Positions 26,682 through 36,113 of a stretch of DNA of 64,000 bases are shown here, one piece after another (position 1 is the stretch's first letter; the number at the start of each line of letters is the position of its first letter). Source of the stretch: Roseiarcus fermentans. Its GTDB lineage: Bacteria > Pseudomonadota > Alphaproteobacteria > Rhizobiales > Beijerinckiaceae. Under the pieces are notes generated by a model, which was not told the DNA's origin, made no database searches, and worked only from the letters and a program-made list of their open reading frames with translations. The stretch spans positions 1 through 64,000 of the forward strand of contig NZ_QNRK01000030.1 in assembly GCF_003315135.1 (NCBI RefSeq), read 5' to 3'. Made by a program: the position numbers and the translations under genes.

Positions 26682-27227
26682 ATGCGCATTTCCGACTTCA
26701 ACGTTCTGATTGTCCCGAACCTCGGCGGCGCCGGCCCGGACGACTGGCCGAGCCGCTGGCTCGCCAAGCTTTCGACCGCCCGCATCGTCATGCCCGCCGA
26801 CCCGCGCTCGCCGAACGCCAGCGCCTGGAGCGGGGCGGTCGCTGAGGCGGCCGGCGGCGCCACCCGGCCGATTCTGTTCGTCGGGCACGGTCTCGGCGCG
26901 GCGGCGATCGCCAGCGCCGCCTTCGGGCTCGGGGGCGCCGACGTGCGCGGCGCCTTTCTCGTCGCGCCGCCCGATCCGGCCGGACTCGGCCGAATCGCGG
27001 GCGGCGGCTGGTCCCTGCCCCGCGCGCCGTTGCCCTGGCCGAGCGTCGTGGTGGCGAGCCGCAACCACGCCGACAGCGACTACCGGGTCTCCGCGGAGCT
27101 CGCCGCACATTGGGGCGCCGAGCTGATCGACGCCGGCGACGCCGGCGGCCTCGACGCGGAAAGCGGGCACGGGCCCTGGCCGGAGGGGCTGATGCGGCTC
27201 GCCGGATTCATCAAGACGCTGTCGTGA
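26682..27227 (+). CDS. RBBP9/YdeN-family alpha/beta hydrolase lacking the nucleophile
   Basis: 181 residues with the RBBP9 layout: VLIVPNLGGAGPDDWPSRW at the start, ILFVGHGLGAAA at the elbow, VVVASRNHADSDY near the acid, and SGHGPWPEG with the catalytic His. The elbow should read GHSLG, but residue 70 is Gly, from a GGT codon, so the Ser nucleophile is absent. The other parts are intact and the frame is open, suggesting a non-hydrolytic relative rather than a pseudogene. Its stop overlaps the GTG start of the TVP38 gene. Confidence 0.8.
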   Translation: MRISDFNVLIVPNLGGAGPDDWPSRWLAKLSTARIVMPADPRSPNASAWSGAVAEAAGGATRPILFVGHGLGAAAIASAAFGLGGADVRGAFLVAPPDPAGLGRIAGGGWSLPRAPLPWPSVVVASRNHADSDYRVSAELAAHWGAELIDAGDAGGLDAESGHGPWPEGLMRLAGFIKTLS

Positions 27228-27985
27228 CGGCGGGCATCTCCGAAGGCGCGACGGCGAGAGGGGACCGGACGGAGCGCGCGCGTCCGCCCAGCCGCGTGGC
27301 CGCAGAAGCGGGCGGGACGTGGCGAAGGCGGGCGGCCGTCGGCGCGTTGGGGGTCGCCTGCGTCCTGGCGCTGATCGCCTGGCGCCTCGGCGTTCCGGCC
27401 GCGGGCCCGTCTCTCGCCGCCGCGAAGGCGTTCGCGGCCCTTCACCCGGCCGCCGCGGCCGCCGGGTTTCTGCTCGCCTATGTCGCGCTCGCCGCGCTCG
27501 CGGTTCCGGCGGCGTGGTTCATGGGCCTCGCCGCGGGCGCCCTGTTCGGGCCGTGGCTCGGCGTTCCGCTGGCCGTCGCCTCGGCCGCCGCGGCGGCGAC
27601 CGTCGCCATGCTGCTCGCCCGCCACCTGTTTCGCGATCGTGTCGAGCGGCGGTGGCCGGCCCTGCGCGCGCGCCTCGGGGCCGCGGCCGGCGCCGACGGC
27701 GCGGCCGCGCTGCTGGCGGCGCGCCTGATCCCCGTCCTGCCCTTCGCGCTGGTGAATGTCGCCGCCGGCCTCAGCCCGATGCCGACCGGCGCCTTCGCCG
27801 CGATCACCGCCGTGGGCGTGCTGCCGCTCGCATCGATCTATGGTCTGGCGGGCGCAGAGCTCGGCGCGGTCACGAGTCCCGCCGATCTCCTCACGGCCCG
27901 AACTACCGCCCTGCTCTGCCTGCTCGCGATCGCTCCGCTGGCGGCGCGCGCCCTCACCCGGCGCCGGCGCCGTGACGACGCTTGA
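27224..27985 (+). CDS. TVP38/TMEM64 (DedA-like) membrane protein
   Basis: 253 residues from GTG 27224, overlapping the hydrolase stop (GTGA). After a short charged N-terminus there are about six hydrophobic segments. The SNARE-associated/VTT core is visible as AVPAAWFMGLAAGALFGPW, LGVPLAVASAAAAATVAMLLARHLF, and LLAARLIPVLPFALVNVAAGLSPM. Members are bacterial relatives of lipid scramblases of the DedA superfamily. The earlier open frame is arginine-rich and antisense-like, so it is not used as the start. The C-terminus is basic (TRRRRRDDA). Confidence 0.8.
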   Translation: MTAGISEGATARGDRTERARPPSRVAAEAGGTWRRRAAVGALGVACVLALIAWRLGVPAAGPSLAAAKAFAALHPAAAAAGFLLAYVALAALAVPAAWFMGLAAGALFGPWLGVPLAVASAAAAATVAMLLARHLFRDRVERRWPALRARLGAAAGADGAAALLAARLIPVLPFALVNVAAGLSPMPTGAFAAITAVGVLPLASIYGLAGAELGAVTSPADLLTARTTALLCLLAIAPLAARALTRRRRRDDA

Positions 27986-28180
27986 GACGCGTCGCCGTCT
28001 CGACCGCTCCTGACGGTCGCCGGGCGGGCGGCGCGCCCCGGGCGGCGAGGCGTCGGAACACGAGCGCTTCGCGGCGCTTTTCAACCGCCTGCGCGAGAAC
28101 TGGCGCCGGGCGCGGGTTCGGTGTAACCATCCGTTTTTTGTGCGCGACGAAGAAAGCGCGCCGCCCGTAGGGGATAGATC

Positions 28181-30100
28181 GTGTCGAAACCAGTCACACC
28201 GCTTCTGGACGCGATCGCGTCCCCCGCCGATCTGCGGGCGCTGCCCGAGAGCGATCTCGTCAGGGTCGCCGAGGAATTGCGCGCCGAGACGGTCAGCGCC
28301 GTTTCCGTGACCGGCGGCCATCTCGGCGCCGGCCTCGGCGTGATCGAACTGACCGTCGCGCTGCATTACGTGTTCGACACGCCGCGCGACCGGCTGATCT
28401 GGGACGTCGGCCATCAGGCTTACCCGCACAAGATCCTGACCGGGCGCCGGGCCCGCATCCGCACCCTGCGCCAGGGCGGCGGGCTGTCGGGATTCACCAA
28501 GCGCGCGGAGAGCGAATACGACGCCTTCGGCGCCGGCCACTCGTCGACCTCGATCTCGGCCGGCCTCGGCATGGCGGTGGCGCGCGACCTCGCCCGCCGG
28601 ACCAACACCGTCGTGGCGGTCATCGGCGACGGGGCGATGTCCGCCGGCATGGCCTACGAGGCGATGAACAACGCCGGCGCCACGGGCTCCCGGCTGATCG
28701 TCATTCTCAACGACAACGACATGTCGATCGCCCCGCCGACCGGCGCCATGTCGTCTTATCTCGCCCGTCTCGTGACCAGCCAGACCTACCGCTCGCTGCG
28801 CGACGTCGCCAAGCAGTTCGCCGGGCGGCTGCCGAAATTTCTCTACGACAAGGTGGAGCGCACCGAGGAATTCGGCCGCGGCTTCTTCACCGGCGGGACG
28901 CTGTTCGAGGAGCTCGGCTTCTATTATGTCGGCCCGCTCGACGGCCACAACCTCGACCACCTGCTGCCGATCCTCAGGAACGTGCGCGACATGCCCGGCG
29001 GGCCGGTTCTGGTCCACGTCGTGACCAAGAAGGGCAAGGGCTACGCGCCGGCCGAGGCCGCCGACGACAAGTACCACGGCGTTTCGGCTTTCGACGTGAT
29101 CACCGGCGCGCAGTCCAAGCCCAAGAGCAACGCGCCCGCCTACACCAAGGTGTTCGGCGAAGCGCTGCTCGCGGAGGCGAAGCGCGACGACAGAATCGTC
29201 GCCGTCACCGCCGCCATGCCCCAGGGCACCGGCGTCGACATCATGGCCGAAGTCTATCCCAAGCGGGTGTTCGACGTCGGCATCGCCGAGCAGCACGCCG
29301 TCACCTTTTCCGCCGGCCTCGCGGCCGAGGGCTTCAAGCCGTTCTGCGCCATCTACTCGACCTTCCTGCAGCGCGCCTACGACCAGGTCGTGCATGACGT
29401 CGCGCTGCAGAAGCTGCCGGTCCGCTTCGCCATCGACCGCGCCGGCCTCGTCGGCGCGGACGGCCCGACCCACGCCGGCGCCTTCGACGTCGCCGCACTC
29501 GCCTGCCTGCCCAACATGGTGGTGATGGCGGCGGCCGACGAGGCCGAGCTCGTCCACATGGTCGCGACCGCTGCGGCCTACGACGCCGGCCCGAGCGCGC
29601 TGCGCTACCCGCGCGGCGACGGCGTCGGCGTCGAACTGCCGGAACGCGGGATTGCGCTGCCGATCGGCAAGGGCCGCATCGTGCGCGAGGGCTCGCGCAT
29701 CGCGATCCTGAGCCTGGGGACGCGGCTCGCCGAGGCGATGAAGGCGGCCGAAGAACTCGCGGCCCGTGGGCTCTCGACCACCGTCGCCGACGCGCGCTTC
29801 GCCAAGCCTCTGGACCGCGAGTTGATCCTCGCGCTCGCGGCGAACCACGAACTGCTGATCACGGTCGAGGAAGGGGCCGTCGGCGGTTTCGGCGCCCATG
29901 TGCTGAGCCTGCTCGCCGATGCGGGCGCGCTCGACAGCGACCTCAAGGTCCGCACGCTGACCTTGCCCGACCGCTACCAGGACCACGACAAGCCAGACCG
30001 CATGTACGCCGCCGCCGGGCTCGACGCCAAGGGCATTGTCGCCAAGGCGCTCTCGGCGCTCGGACACATCGACCGCAAGGCGACGGGCCTGATCGCGTGA
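28181..30100 (+). CDS. dxs: 1-deoxy-D-xylulose-5-phosphate synthase
   Basis: 639 residues, the normal DXS length. The enzyme condenses pyruvate and glyceraldehyde 3-phosphate with thiamine diphosphate to start the MEP isoprenoid pathway. Visible are [20 protein letters not shown], the TPP motif [18 protein letters not shown], the catalytic region [18 protein letters not shown], and [18 protein letters not shown]. The start is GTG 28181 ([11 protein letters not shown]); AGGGGATAG lies just upstream. It is followed directly by a tiny membrane protein whose start overlaps its stop. Confidence 0.95.
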   Translation: MSKPVTPLLDAIASPADLRALPESDLVRVAEELRAETVSAVSVTGGHLGAGLGVIELTVALHYVFDTPRDRLIWDVGHQAYPHKILTGRRARIRTLRQGGGLSGFTKRAESEYDAFGAGHSSTSISAGLGMAVARDLARRTNTVVAVIGDGAMSAGMAYEAMNNAGATGSRLIVILNDNDMSIAPPTGAMSSYLARLVTSQTYRSLRDVAKQFAGRLPKFLYDKVERTEEFGRGFFTGGTLFEELGFYYVGPLDGHNLDHLLPILRNVRDMPGGPVLVHVVTKKGKGYAPAEAADDKYHGVSAFDVITGAQSKPKSNAPAYTKVFGEALLAEAKRDDRIVAVTAAMPQGTGVDIMAEVYPKRVFDVGIAEQHAVTFSAGLAAEGFKPFCAIYSTFLQRAYDQVVHDVALQKLPVRFAIDRAGLVGADGPTHAGAFDVAALACLPNMVVMAAADEAELVHMVATAAAYDAGPSALRYPRGDGVGVELPERGIALPIGKGRIVREGSRIAILSLGTRLAEAMKAAEELAARGLSTTVADARFAKPLDRELILALAANHELLITVEEGAVGGFGAHVLSLLADAGALDSDLKVRTLTLPDRYQDHDKPDRMYAAAGLDAKGIVAKALSALGHIDRKATGLIA

Positions 30101-30291
30101 CGCCGCCGCCAGGGGGTCCGCGCGAGCCCGCGGGGCCGAACCGGGCCAATCTGGCTGCGCTGATCGCGGTCGTCGTGATCGCGGCGCTCGGCTACTGGGC
30201 CTTCACCGCCATCGAGCGGCAGCGGGAGATCGCTCGCTGCCTCGACGAGGGACGACGGGACTGCCTGGAGCTGGTGAAGCCGGCCCCGTAG
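30097..30291 (+). CDS. Small single-pass membrane protein coupled to dxs
   Basis: 64 residues from GTG 30097, sharing the dxs stop codon (GTGA). After [20 protein letters not shown] there is a cytosolic or periplasmic tail [20 protein letters not shown] with two cysteines. The transmembrane helix (about residues 22-40) and tight overlap argue that it is translated. I do not recognise a family beyond small proteins of this type in related bacteria. Confidence 0.6.
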   Translation: MTPPPGGPREPAGPNRANLAALIAVVVIAALGYWAFTAIERQREIARCLDEGRRDCLELVKPAP

Positions 30292-30470
30292 CCCTGCCGG
30301 ATGGGCTGGAGCAGGGACTGTCGCCAGTCGCCCAGAGGGGGCCGACGACGTCCGCCCGATGGATCCCGCCCCGCGCCGCGATCGGCCGCGCGTTCGCGGT
30401 CGCCTCGACGACGAGCGACGTCACCGGCGCGATCGTGACGGCCGCAAATGAGGCGGGCGCGCAGCAGCCG

Positions 30471-30854
30471 TCACGAGTTGTTGGGCTTCTTCGCGCCCAC
30501 GGAGCCTTTCAGGACGGCGGTGGCGTGAACCCGGCGATGGCCGACGCCGGGATTGGCCGCGCTTCGAGCCGCCGGACGCGGGGAAGCGGCGGTCGATTTC
30601 ATGCCGCCGGCGGAGCAGGAGGGCGGGCTCGTCGAGACGTGGGTCGAGGCGGCATGCACGCCGCCGCCCGACGAGGCCGTCCCGACCGATCCGGGGCCGG
30701 AGGCGGCGTGATACGCCGCGCACTGCGCGGACGCCGCGCTCGACCAAGCGAGCGTCAGGCCCAGGGCGAGCGCCGCCCCGGAGAGACGTCCGAGCCAGCG
30801 ATCGATGGTTTCCTTGGCTCCGTTAGCGGCTAAGCCGCAGGGCGCTGTCTTCAA
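30471..30854 (-). CDS. Small exported Ser/Ala-rich protein, hypothetical
   Basis: 127 residues if started at TTG 30854. A clear signal peptide (LSGAALALGLTLAWSSAASAQ) precedes a mature region rich in Ala, Ser, Gly and His (AAYHAASGPGSVGTASSGGG), with two Cys and a basic tail. A perfect minus-strand TATAAT (30935-30940) with a possible TTCGAC -35 18 bp away supports transcription. No family is recognised. The weak start codon and simple composition keep the call uncertain. Confidence 0.45.
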   Translation of the reverse strand: MKTAPCGLAANGAKETIDRWLGRLSGAALALGLTLAWSSAASAQCAAYHAASGPGSVGTASSGGGVHAASTHVSTSPPSCSAGGMKSTAASPRPAARSAANPGVGHRRVHATAVLKGSVGAKKPNNS

Positions 30855-31303
30855 TGTCGCAACTCCCGATGCTGCAGATCTTGCGATGGGTCGACGGCGA
30901 ACGGTTGTCGTGGGAAAGCAAAGCGACCATCTGTATTATACCACCGCTCGGGATTGAAGTCGAACTCGGCGCGCTCGGCGTGGGATCCGCGCGCCCTCCG
31001 CGCGAATTGGCGGCGACCCCTGGAATGCGCTTCCTGCGCTCCCGACGTGTCCAGGCCCGCGACCGGCGAGCGCGCCGGCAAGATCGAGCGGCGGGAAAGC
31101 CGGCGGCGTCGCGGCTTCCCGGTCGCCGCGGCGCCCGCCTGCGCGGCGCGCGCTCGATTGACTTCCGGCGCCCCTCGCGGCATAAGCCCGCCACCTGAAG
31201 CGGCGCGCGAGCGCCGCAACTTTTTTCCCGGCTCGCCGCCCGGTTCTGGGGCGACGGCGCCGGGCGCGCGTGTTCCGCGCGGGGCCTATTCGGAGACACG
31301 ATC
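30855..31303. other. Intergenic region upstream of rpmH
   Basis: About 450 bp between the divergent small exported protein and rpmH. It contains a minus-strand promoter candidate at 30935-30964 (TATAAT preceded by TTCGAC at 18-bp spacing). The remainder is GC-rich with no supported gene. No convincing rpmH promoter can be named. Confidence 0.4.
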
Positions 31304-31438
31304 GTGAAGCGGACCTACCAACCCTCGAAGCTCGTTCGCAAGCGCCGCCACGGCTTCCGCGCCCGCATGGCGACGGTGGGCGGCCGCAAGGTGCTGAACG
31401 CCCGCCGCGCGCGCGGCCGCAAGAAGCTGTCGGCCTGA
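31304..31438 (+). CDS. rpmH: 50S ribosomal protein L34
   Basis: 44 residues from GTG 31304: [20 protein letters not shown], then [20 protein letters not shown] and KKLSA. This is an exact L34 pattern: the KRTYQPS start, HGFRxRMxT and GRxVLxxRRxxGRKxL. It is strongly basic and binds 23S rRNA. It is followed after 71 bp by rnpA, the usual order rpmH-rnpA-yidC. Confidence 0.97.
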   Translation: MKRTYQPSKLVRKRRHGFRARMATVGGRKVLNARRARGRKKLSA

Positions 31439-31509
31439 GTCTTCGCGAGCGGCCGGGACCCGGCCGCGCCGAGCGCGACCTTCCTCTCCTGCCCCACGCG
31501 GCGCCGCGG

Positions 31510-31956
31510 ATGGAGCCGAACCCTCAGGATCAGGACGCTGCGGCGTCCCTCGGCCGAGACCTCGGGCGCCTGAAACGGCGCGCCGAGTTCCAGCGTGTGA
31601 GCCGCGGCCGGCGCAGGACTTTCGACGCGTTCACGCTGCAGGGCGCCGAGCGCCCCGGCGACGCCCTGCCGGAAGCCGCCCGGGTCGGGTTCACCGTGAC
31701 CAAGAAAGTCGGCAACGCGGTCGTACGCAACCGCATCCGCCGTCGGCTCAAGGCCGCTCTCGCCGGCGCCGGGCCTCTGGCGGCGCGCGCCGATTGCGAT
31801 TACGTGCTGGTCGCCCGGCGCGAGGCGCTGGCTCGGCCGTTCGCGGCGCTGGTCGACGACCTGCGCCGCGCCTTCCGCGCCGTCGGGCGCAATGACAAGG
31901 ACGGCCGCCGTTCGGCCGCCGCAACACCGCCCAAAGGCAAGATCAGGCGACCATGA
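31510..31956 (+). CDS. rnpA: Ribonuclease P protein component
   Basis: 148 residues from ATG 31510. The core begins [18 protein letters not shown] and includes the RNR signature [19 protein letters not shown], which contacts the catalytic RNA, and [11 protein letters not shown] near the end. It removes 5' leaders from pre-tRNA together with the M1 RNA. A basic C-terminal extension ([18 protein letters not shown]) is typical of alphaproteobacteria. Its stop overlaps the yidC ATG (ATGA). Confidence 0.93.
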   Translation: MEPNPQDQDAAASLGRDLGRLKRRAEFQRVSRGRRRTFDAFTLQGAERPGDALPEAARVGFTVTKKVGNAVVRNRIRRRLKAALAGAGPLAARADCDYVLVARREALARPFAALVDDLRRAFRAVGRNDKDGRRSAAATPPKGKIRRP

Positions 31957-33821
31957 ACTCCGAGGACACGAGGAATCTCTTTCTCGCCATCGCCCTGTCC
32001 GTGCTGGTGATGGCCGCCTGGCAGTATTTCTACGCCGGCCCGCTCTATCAGAAACAGCATCAGGCGCAGCTGCAGGAGCAGACCCAGGCCGCGCAGCAAA
32101 CGCCGGCCGCCGCAGCGACCGGCGCCGTCAAGGAGGTGGGCGTTTCGCCGCCCGGCGGCGCGCCCGCGCCTGGCGTGGACGCGACCGTCAAGAACGTGCC
32201 GCAGGCGCTCGCCGACAATCCGCGCGTCGCCATCGACACGCCGAGCGTCGCCGGCTCGATCGACCTCAGGGGCGGCAAGCTCGACGACCTCGTGCTCAAG
32301 GACTACCGCGAGACGATCAGCAAGCAGAGCCCGCTGATCCGCCTGCTGTCGCCGAGCGGCGCGCCGGACGCCTACTGGACGACCACCGGCTACGTCGGCG
32401 CGGGAAGCGTCAAGACGCCGACGCTCGACACGCTCTGGACCTCCGACGGCAAGACCCTGACGCCGAGCCAGCCGGTGACGCTCACCTGGGACAACGGCGA
32501 AGGCCTCGTCTTCAGGCGGGTGATCTCGATCGACGACAAGTACATGTTCACGGTCGCCGATTCGGTCGAGAACACCGGCGCCGCCCCGGCGACGGTCAGG
32601 CCCTACGGCATGGTGCTTCGCCACGGCAAGCCGACCGTCTCGGGCTATTCGGTGCTGCACGAGGGCTTCGTCGGGGTGATCGGCGACGGCGGCGTGCAGG
32701 AGGTCACCTACCCCAACATCGAGAAGGCGACCAACCGGACCGACACCTGGTCCGGAGCGGGCGGCTGGCTCGGCTTCACCGACAAATATTGGGGCACGGC
32801 GATCATTCCCGATCAGGTCGAGCCGATCGACGCCCGCTTCACGGCGTCCGGGACGGTCCAGCCGGTCGACTACCAGGCCGATTTCGTCGGCCCCGAGAAG
32901 GTCGTCGCGCCCGGCCAGACCGTCGCGACCACCACCCGCGTCTTCGCCGGGGCCAAGGAAGTCAGCACGATCGACAATTACGGGACCAAGCTCGGCATCA
33001 AGAAGTTCGACCTGATGATCGACTGGGGCTGGTTCTACTTCATCACCAAGCCGCTGTTCCTGCTGATCGACATCATCTACAAGTTCGTGGGTAATTTCGG
33101 CGTCGCGATCCTGATCGTGACGGTGCTGGTCAAGCTCGCCTTCTTCCCGCTCGCCAACCGCTCGTTCCAGTCGATGGCGAAGATGAAGAAGATCCAGCCG
33201 CAGATCGCCGCGCTGAAGGACACCTATCCCGACGACAAGATGAAGCAGCAGCAGGCGCAGATGGAGCTGTTCAAGAAGGAAGGGGTCAATCCGGTCGCCG
33301 GCTGCCTGCCGATGGTGATCCAGATCCCGGTGTTCTTCGCGCTCTACAAGGTCATTTTCATCACCATCGAGATGCGGCATGCGCCGTTCTTCGGCTGGAT
33401 CAAAGACCTGAGCGCCCCCGACCCGACCAACATCTTCACCCTGTTCGGCCTGATCCCGTGGAATCCGACGGCGCTGCCGGTGTTCGGGCACTTCCTCGCG
33501 CTCGGCATCTGGCCGCTGATCATGGGCGTGTCGATGTTCTTCCAGATGAAGATGAATCCGGAGCCGGCCGATCCGGTGCAGAAGTCGATGTTCGCCTGGA
33601 TGCCGGTGATCTTCACCTTCATGCTCGGCACGTTCCCCGCCGGCCTGGTCATCTACTGGACCTGGAACAACACGCTGACGATCGCGCAGCAGTCGCTGAT
33701 CATGAAGCGGGCCGGGGTGAAGGTGGAGCTGTTCGACAACGTCAAGAAGATGTTCGGCTTCAAGACGGACACCGCGGCGACCGCGACGCCTGCCAAGACG
33801 CCGCCGGCGAAGACGTCGTGA
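31953..33821 (+). CDS. yidC: Membrane protein insertase YidC
   Basis: 622 residues. The N-terminal helix [18 protein letters not shown] anchors a large periplasmic beta-sandwich (about 80-370), with a Gln/Ala-rich linker after the first helix. The conserved insertase core follows: [57 protein letters not shown], and [20 protein letters not shown]. It inserts Sec-dependent and Sec-independent inner-membrane proteins. ATG 31953 overlaps the rnpA stop. Downstream engB completes the usual cluster. Confidence 0.96.
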   Translation: MNSEDTRNLFLAIALSVLVMAAWQYFYAGPLYQKQHQAQLQEQTQAAQQTPAAAATGAVKEVGVSPPGGAPAPGVDATVKNVPQALADNPRVAIDTPSVAGSIDLRGGKLDDLVLKDYRETISKQSPLIRLLSPSGAPDAYWTTTGYVGAGSVKTPTLDTLWTSDGKTLTPSQPVTLTWDNGEGLVFRRVISIDDKYMFTVADSVENTGAAPATVRPYGMVLRHGKPTVSGYSVLHEGFVGVIGDGGVQEVTYPNIEKATNRTDTWSGAGGWLGFTDKYWGTAIIPDQVEPIDARFTASGTVQPVDYQADFVGPEKVVAPGQTVATTTRVFAGAKEVSTIDNYGTKLGIKKFDLMIDWGWFYFITKPLFLLIDIIYKFVGNFGVAILIVTVLVKLAFFPLANRSFQSMAKMKKIQPQIAALKDTYPDDKMKQQQAQMELFKKEGVNPVAGCLPMVIQIPVFFALYKVIFITIEMRHAPFFGWIKDLSAPDPTNIFTLFGLIPWNPTALPVFGHFLALGIWPLIMGVSMFFQMKMNPEPADPVQKSMFAWMPVIFTFMLGTFPAGLVIYWTWNNTLTIAQQSLIMKRAGVKVELFDNVKKMFGFKTDTAATATPAKTPPAKTS

Positions 33822-33832
33822 GTGAGGCGTTT

Positions 33833-33890
33833 TTCACCGCGAAGGGACACGAAGGTCGACTTCGTGCTTCTTGGCAGCCTTCGTGGTGAA
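33833..33890. repeat. Nested palindromic element over the engB start
   Basis: An outer stem pairs TTCACCGCGAAGG (33833-33845) with CCTTCGTGGTGAA (33878-33890), 12 of 13 positions exact with the last as G:T. Inside, CACGAAG (33848-33854) pairs perfectly with CTTCGTG (33860-33866) across five bases. The element therefore forms a two-level hairpin. It resembles small dispersed palindromes of GC-rich proteobacteria. All engB start-codon candidates lie within it, so it could occlude or position the start. Confidence 0.7.
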
Positions 33891-34554
33891 CCCTCTCGAC
33901 GCCGGACCCGACTGGATCGAGGCGGGGCGAAAGCTGTTCGCCGGCCCGTGCGACTTCTTCTACGCGGCGGCGCGTTCCGACGGCCTGCCGCCGGTGGGCG
34001 CGCCCGAGATCGCCTTCGCCGGCCGCTCGAACGTCGGAAAGTCGTCGCTGGTCAACGCGCTGACCGGCCGCAACGCGCTCGCCCGCACCTCCAACACGCC
34101 GGGCCGCACGCAGGAACTGATCTTCTTCGACCTCGCCGGCCGGGCGACGCTGGTCGACATGCCGGGCTACGGCTACGCCGCCGTGTCGAAGGAGAAGTCG
34201 GCGTCCTGGGGCAAGCTCGTGCGCGACTATCTGCGCGGCCGGCCCTCGCTGATGCGCGTGTTCGTGCTCGTCGACGGCCGTCACGGGCTCAAGGACAGCG
34301 ACCACGAGACGATGAAGCTGCTCGACGCCTCCGCCGTGTCCTATGCGGTGGTGCTGACCAAGCGCGACGAGGTGAAGCTTGCCGATCAGGCGGCGCGCGT
34401 CGAAGCGACGCTCGAGGCGCTGAGAAAGCACGCCGCGGCCTATCCCGAGGTGATCTTCACTTCCTCGCGCGACGGCGAAGGCGTGCCGGACCTGCGCGCC
34501 CACATCGCGCGGCTGCTCGCCGAGCGGGAGGGAGGCGGAGGGACCACGGGTTGA
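33871..34554 (+). CDS. engB: Ribosome-biogenesis GTPase EngB (YsxC/YihA)
   Basis: 227 residues if started at TTG 33871. G1 is AFAGRSNVGKSSLVNALTG, the switch region contains TSNTPGRTQELIFF, G3 is LVDMPGYGYA, G4 is VLTKRDE, and G5-like is FTSSRDGEG. It helps assemble the 50S subunit. GTG 33883 and GTG 33886 are equally possible starts; none has a good ribosome site and all fall inside the palindromic element. The conserved domain begins after WIEAGRKLFAGPCDFF, so all three keep it. It follows yidC by 49 bp. Confidence 0.92.
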   Translation: MAAFVVNPLDAGPDWIEAGRKLFAGPCDFFYAAARSDGLPPVGAPEIAFAGRSNVGKSSLVNALTGRNALARTSNTPGRTQELIFFDLAGRATLVDMPGYGYAAVSKEKSASWGKLVRDYLRGRPSLMRVFVLVDGRHGLKDSDHETMKLLDASAVSYAVVLTKRDEVKLADQAARVEATLEALRKHAAAYPEVIFTSSRDGEGVPDLRAHIARLLAEREGGGGTTG

Positions 34555-34597
34555 AGGACGCTTTGAACGGCCTCACCCAGACGAGAGTGTCGCCGAA

Positions 34598-35200
34598 TTA
34601 ATGGATGCTGCTCGGCAGTCGCCCAGACTGCGGAACCGTGAACGGAGAGTAAATGCCGATATCCTCGGCAAAAGCCTTCATAACCCGTTCATACGCAGTC
34701 TTGATTTTTGTTGGATCCGTTACCTCATTGCTAAAATGCTCGGACCATTCGACTTTCCAATCGCCGGAGCGGCTCTGTTGTCGTCTTCCGAACTGGGTTT
34801 TAAGTTTGGCATCAACACCCCATCCTTGATAAGTTTCGAAACACAAATCTTGAAAGCTAATGCAAGCTCGAAAAAATTCGTCACTAAACAATGGCGAATA
34901 TATGTAGATTTTGCTATCAAGTGTTCGTTTCAGTTCGACAATTTGTAGCGGATCACAATCTCTCCACGCGCCAACATACGTATAATAACATAGCAAGCGA
35001 TTGAATATCGGAACCATTTCGTCAAAAATGACCAGCCTCTTTTCTATAAGCTTTTGACTTCTCCACTGCAGGTGTTCGAATTTTTTCGTTATCCTATGGA
35101 TAAAAATGCCTCCAATAGCTATCGTGAATGGCGTTGCGGCTCCAACAATAAGCTTGGAGACCTCAAGCCAACTCCAATTGCCAAGCTCCATTTTCTCCAT
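34598..35200 (-). CDS. Membrane-anchored protein of unknown function in AT-rich island
   Basis: 200 residues from ATG 35200 (ATG 35191 is equally plausible; a GGGGAG is near both). One hydrophobic helix (VSKLIVGAATPFTIAIGGIF) is near the N-terminus. A long soluble domain follows, rich in aromatic and charged residues: KLIEKRLVIFDEMVPIFNRL, then YTYVGAWRDCDP, LKRTLDSKIYIYSPLFSDEF, and FETYQGWGVDAKLKTQFGRR. The pattern resembles a scattered conserved hypothetical family I know only by appearance. Codon and base use are much AT-richer than neighbours, and the gene ends abruptly beside a truncated toxin gene, so recent acquisition is likely. Confidence 0.65.
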   Translation of the reverse strand: MEKMELGNWSWLEVSKLIVGAATPFTIAIGGIFIHRITKKFEHLQWRSQKLIEKRLVIFDEMVPIFNRLLCYYTYVGAWRDCDPLQIVELKRTLDSKIYIYSPLFSDEFFRACISFQDLCFETYQGWGVDAKLKTQFGRRQQSRSGDWKVEWSEHFSNEVTDPTKIKTAYERVMKAFAEDIGIYSPFTVPQSGRLPSSIH

Positions 35201-35242
35201 GCTCCCCACGCAATTTCTCAATGAATGGACTCCTGGATGAGC

Positions 35243-35308
35243 CTATATGGATCGCAATCTTGGTTCCACCGCGCTCGCCGGAAAATTCTCGTCGGCCAGA
35301 AAGCGCAT
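35243..35308 (-). pseudogene. Truncated DUF5615-type toxin stub
   Basis: Directly after the DUF433 stop (TGA-ATG) a frame reads MRFLADENFPASAVE, the invariant N-terminus of the PIN-like DUF5615 toxins. It then diverges (PRLRSI) into a stop at 35243. The full gene would need about 100 more codons, and the AT-rich island begins here. It is therefore a 21-residue remnant cut by insertion or deletion. Confidence 0.7.
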
Positions 35309-35539
35309 TCATGCCGCAGTCGGAAAGGTCTTCTCCGACGCCAGTCGATCGCGCGCATAGGCGAGACAGGCGCGAATGTCGGCGGTCTCGAGCGCGGGGA
35401 AATTGTCCAGAATTTCGCTTTCGCTCCAGCCCTCGGCGAGCAGGCCGACCACGAACTCGACCGACAGCCGGGTCCCGCGCACCACCGGCTTGCCGGCGAG
35501 AACCTGCGGGTCGAGGACAATGCGGGCGGAATCGGACAT
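35309..35539 (-). CDS. DUF433 antitoxin-like protein
   Basis: 76 residues from ATG 35539. The core IVLDPQVLAGKPVVRGTRLS and VEFVVGLLAEGWSESEILDN, then FPALETADIRACLAYARD, is the DUF433 helix-turn-helix-like family. It normally precedes a DUF5615 toxin gene and is thought to be its antitoxin. Here the partner is only a stub, so this is probably an orphan antitoxin. A GTG at 35560 would add seven residues. Confidence 0.85.
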   Translation of the reverse strand: MSDSARIVLDPQVLAGKPVVRGTRLSVEFVVGLLAEGWSESEILDNFPALETADIRACLAYARDRLASEKTFPTAA

Positions 35540-35705
35540 CGGCGAGCTCGTGACGTTCACAACCTCTTCGACGCCATCATGCCCCGACGCCGGCTGGCTG
35601 GCAACGAACGCGCGGCCCGAGATCGATCATGCTCGCGCCGCCGAAGGCGCCCCGGCCGAGGCCGGCGGGTCGGGACAGCGCGATCCCGGCGCACGGACTG
35701 GGCGG

Positions 35706-36032
35706 TCAGCCCGCGTGCGCGAACCGCACGAGGCCGATGATGGCGCCGACGACGATCACGGTCTGAAAGCCGATCGCGCCAAACACCCACTTCAGGATAT
35801 CGGACTTTGTCGCTTCGATCTCGCGCAGGAGACGGGCCTCGGTAGCCGCGAGGTCGGACGCTACCGCAGCGAGGTCGGACCTGACGGTAGCGAGGTCGGC
35901 TTTGGTCGCAAGCCCATCCTGCATGGCGTCGGCCATCGCCGTCGCAAAGCCCTTTGCCTGCTCCTGGGTAAGCTTCGCCTTGTCGCGCAGAGCGGTGGCG
36001 AGCTTCAGGGTATCGAAAGCGACGGCGGTCAC
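35706..36032 (-). CDS. DUF1640-like coiled-coil protein with C-terminal membrane helix
   Basis: 108 residues from GTG 36032. It begins VAFDTLKLATALRDKAKLTQ and has a heptad-like middle, ATKADLATVRSDLAAVASDL, then AATEARLLREIEATKSDILK. It ends in a single hydrophobic helix (WVFGAIGFQTVIVVGAIIGL). This is the short bacterial form of the DUF1640/CCDC90 family, which forms trimeric coiled coils anchored by the tail helix. It is often found near toxin-antitoxin or accessory genes. No function is known. Confidence 0.75.
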   Translation of the reverse strand: MTAVAFDTLKLATALRDKAKLTQEQAKGFATAMADAMQDGLATKADLATVRSDLAAVASDLAATEARLLREIEATKSDILKWVFGAIGFQTVIVVGAIIGLVRFAHAG

Positions 36033-36113
36033 AGCGCCAATTTACTCCCGCAGCTGCGCCTTTTCAAGCTCTCGAGCGGAGCGAAGCTGCGCCTCCCCTC
36101 CCGCCCACGGCCC

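Noticed and set aside
27110-27223. N-terminal extension of the TVP38 protein
   Set aside because: The extra codons are an arginine-rich shadow of the hydrolase gene; the GTG at 27224 overlapping the stop is a better start.
31304-33821. Chromosome origin next to rpmH-rnpA-yidC
   Set aside because: No dnaA gene, DnaA-box cluster or AT-rich unwinding region is seen here; in alphaproteobacteria this cluster is not a reliable origin marker.
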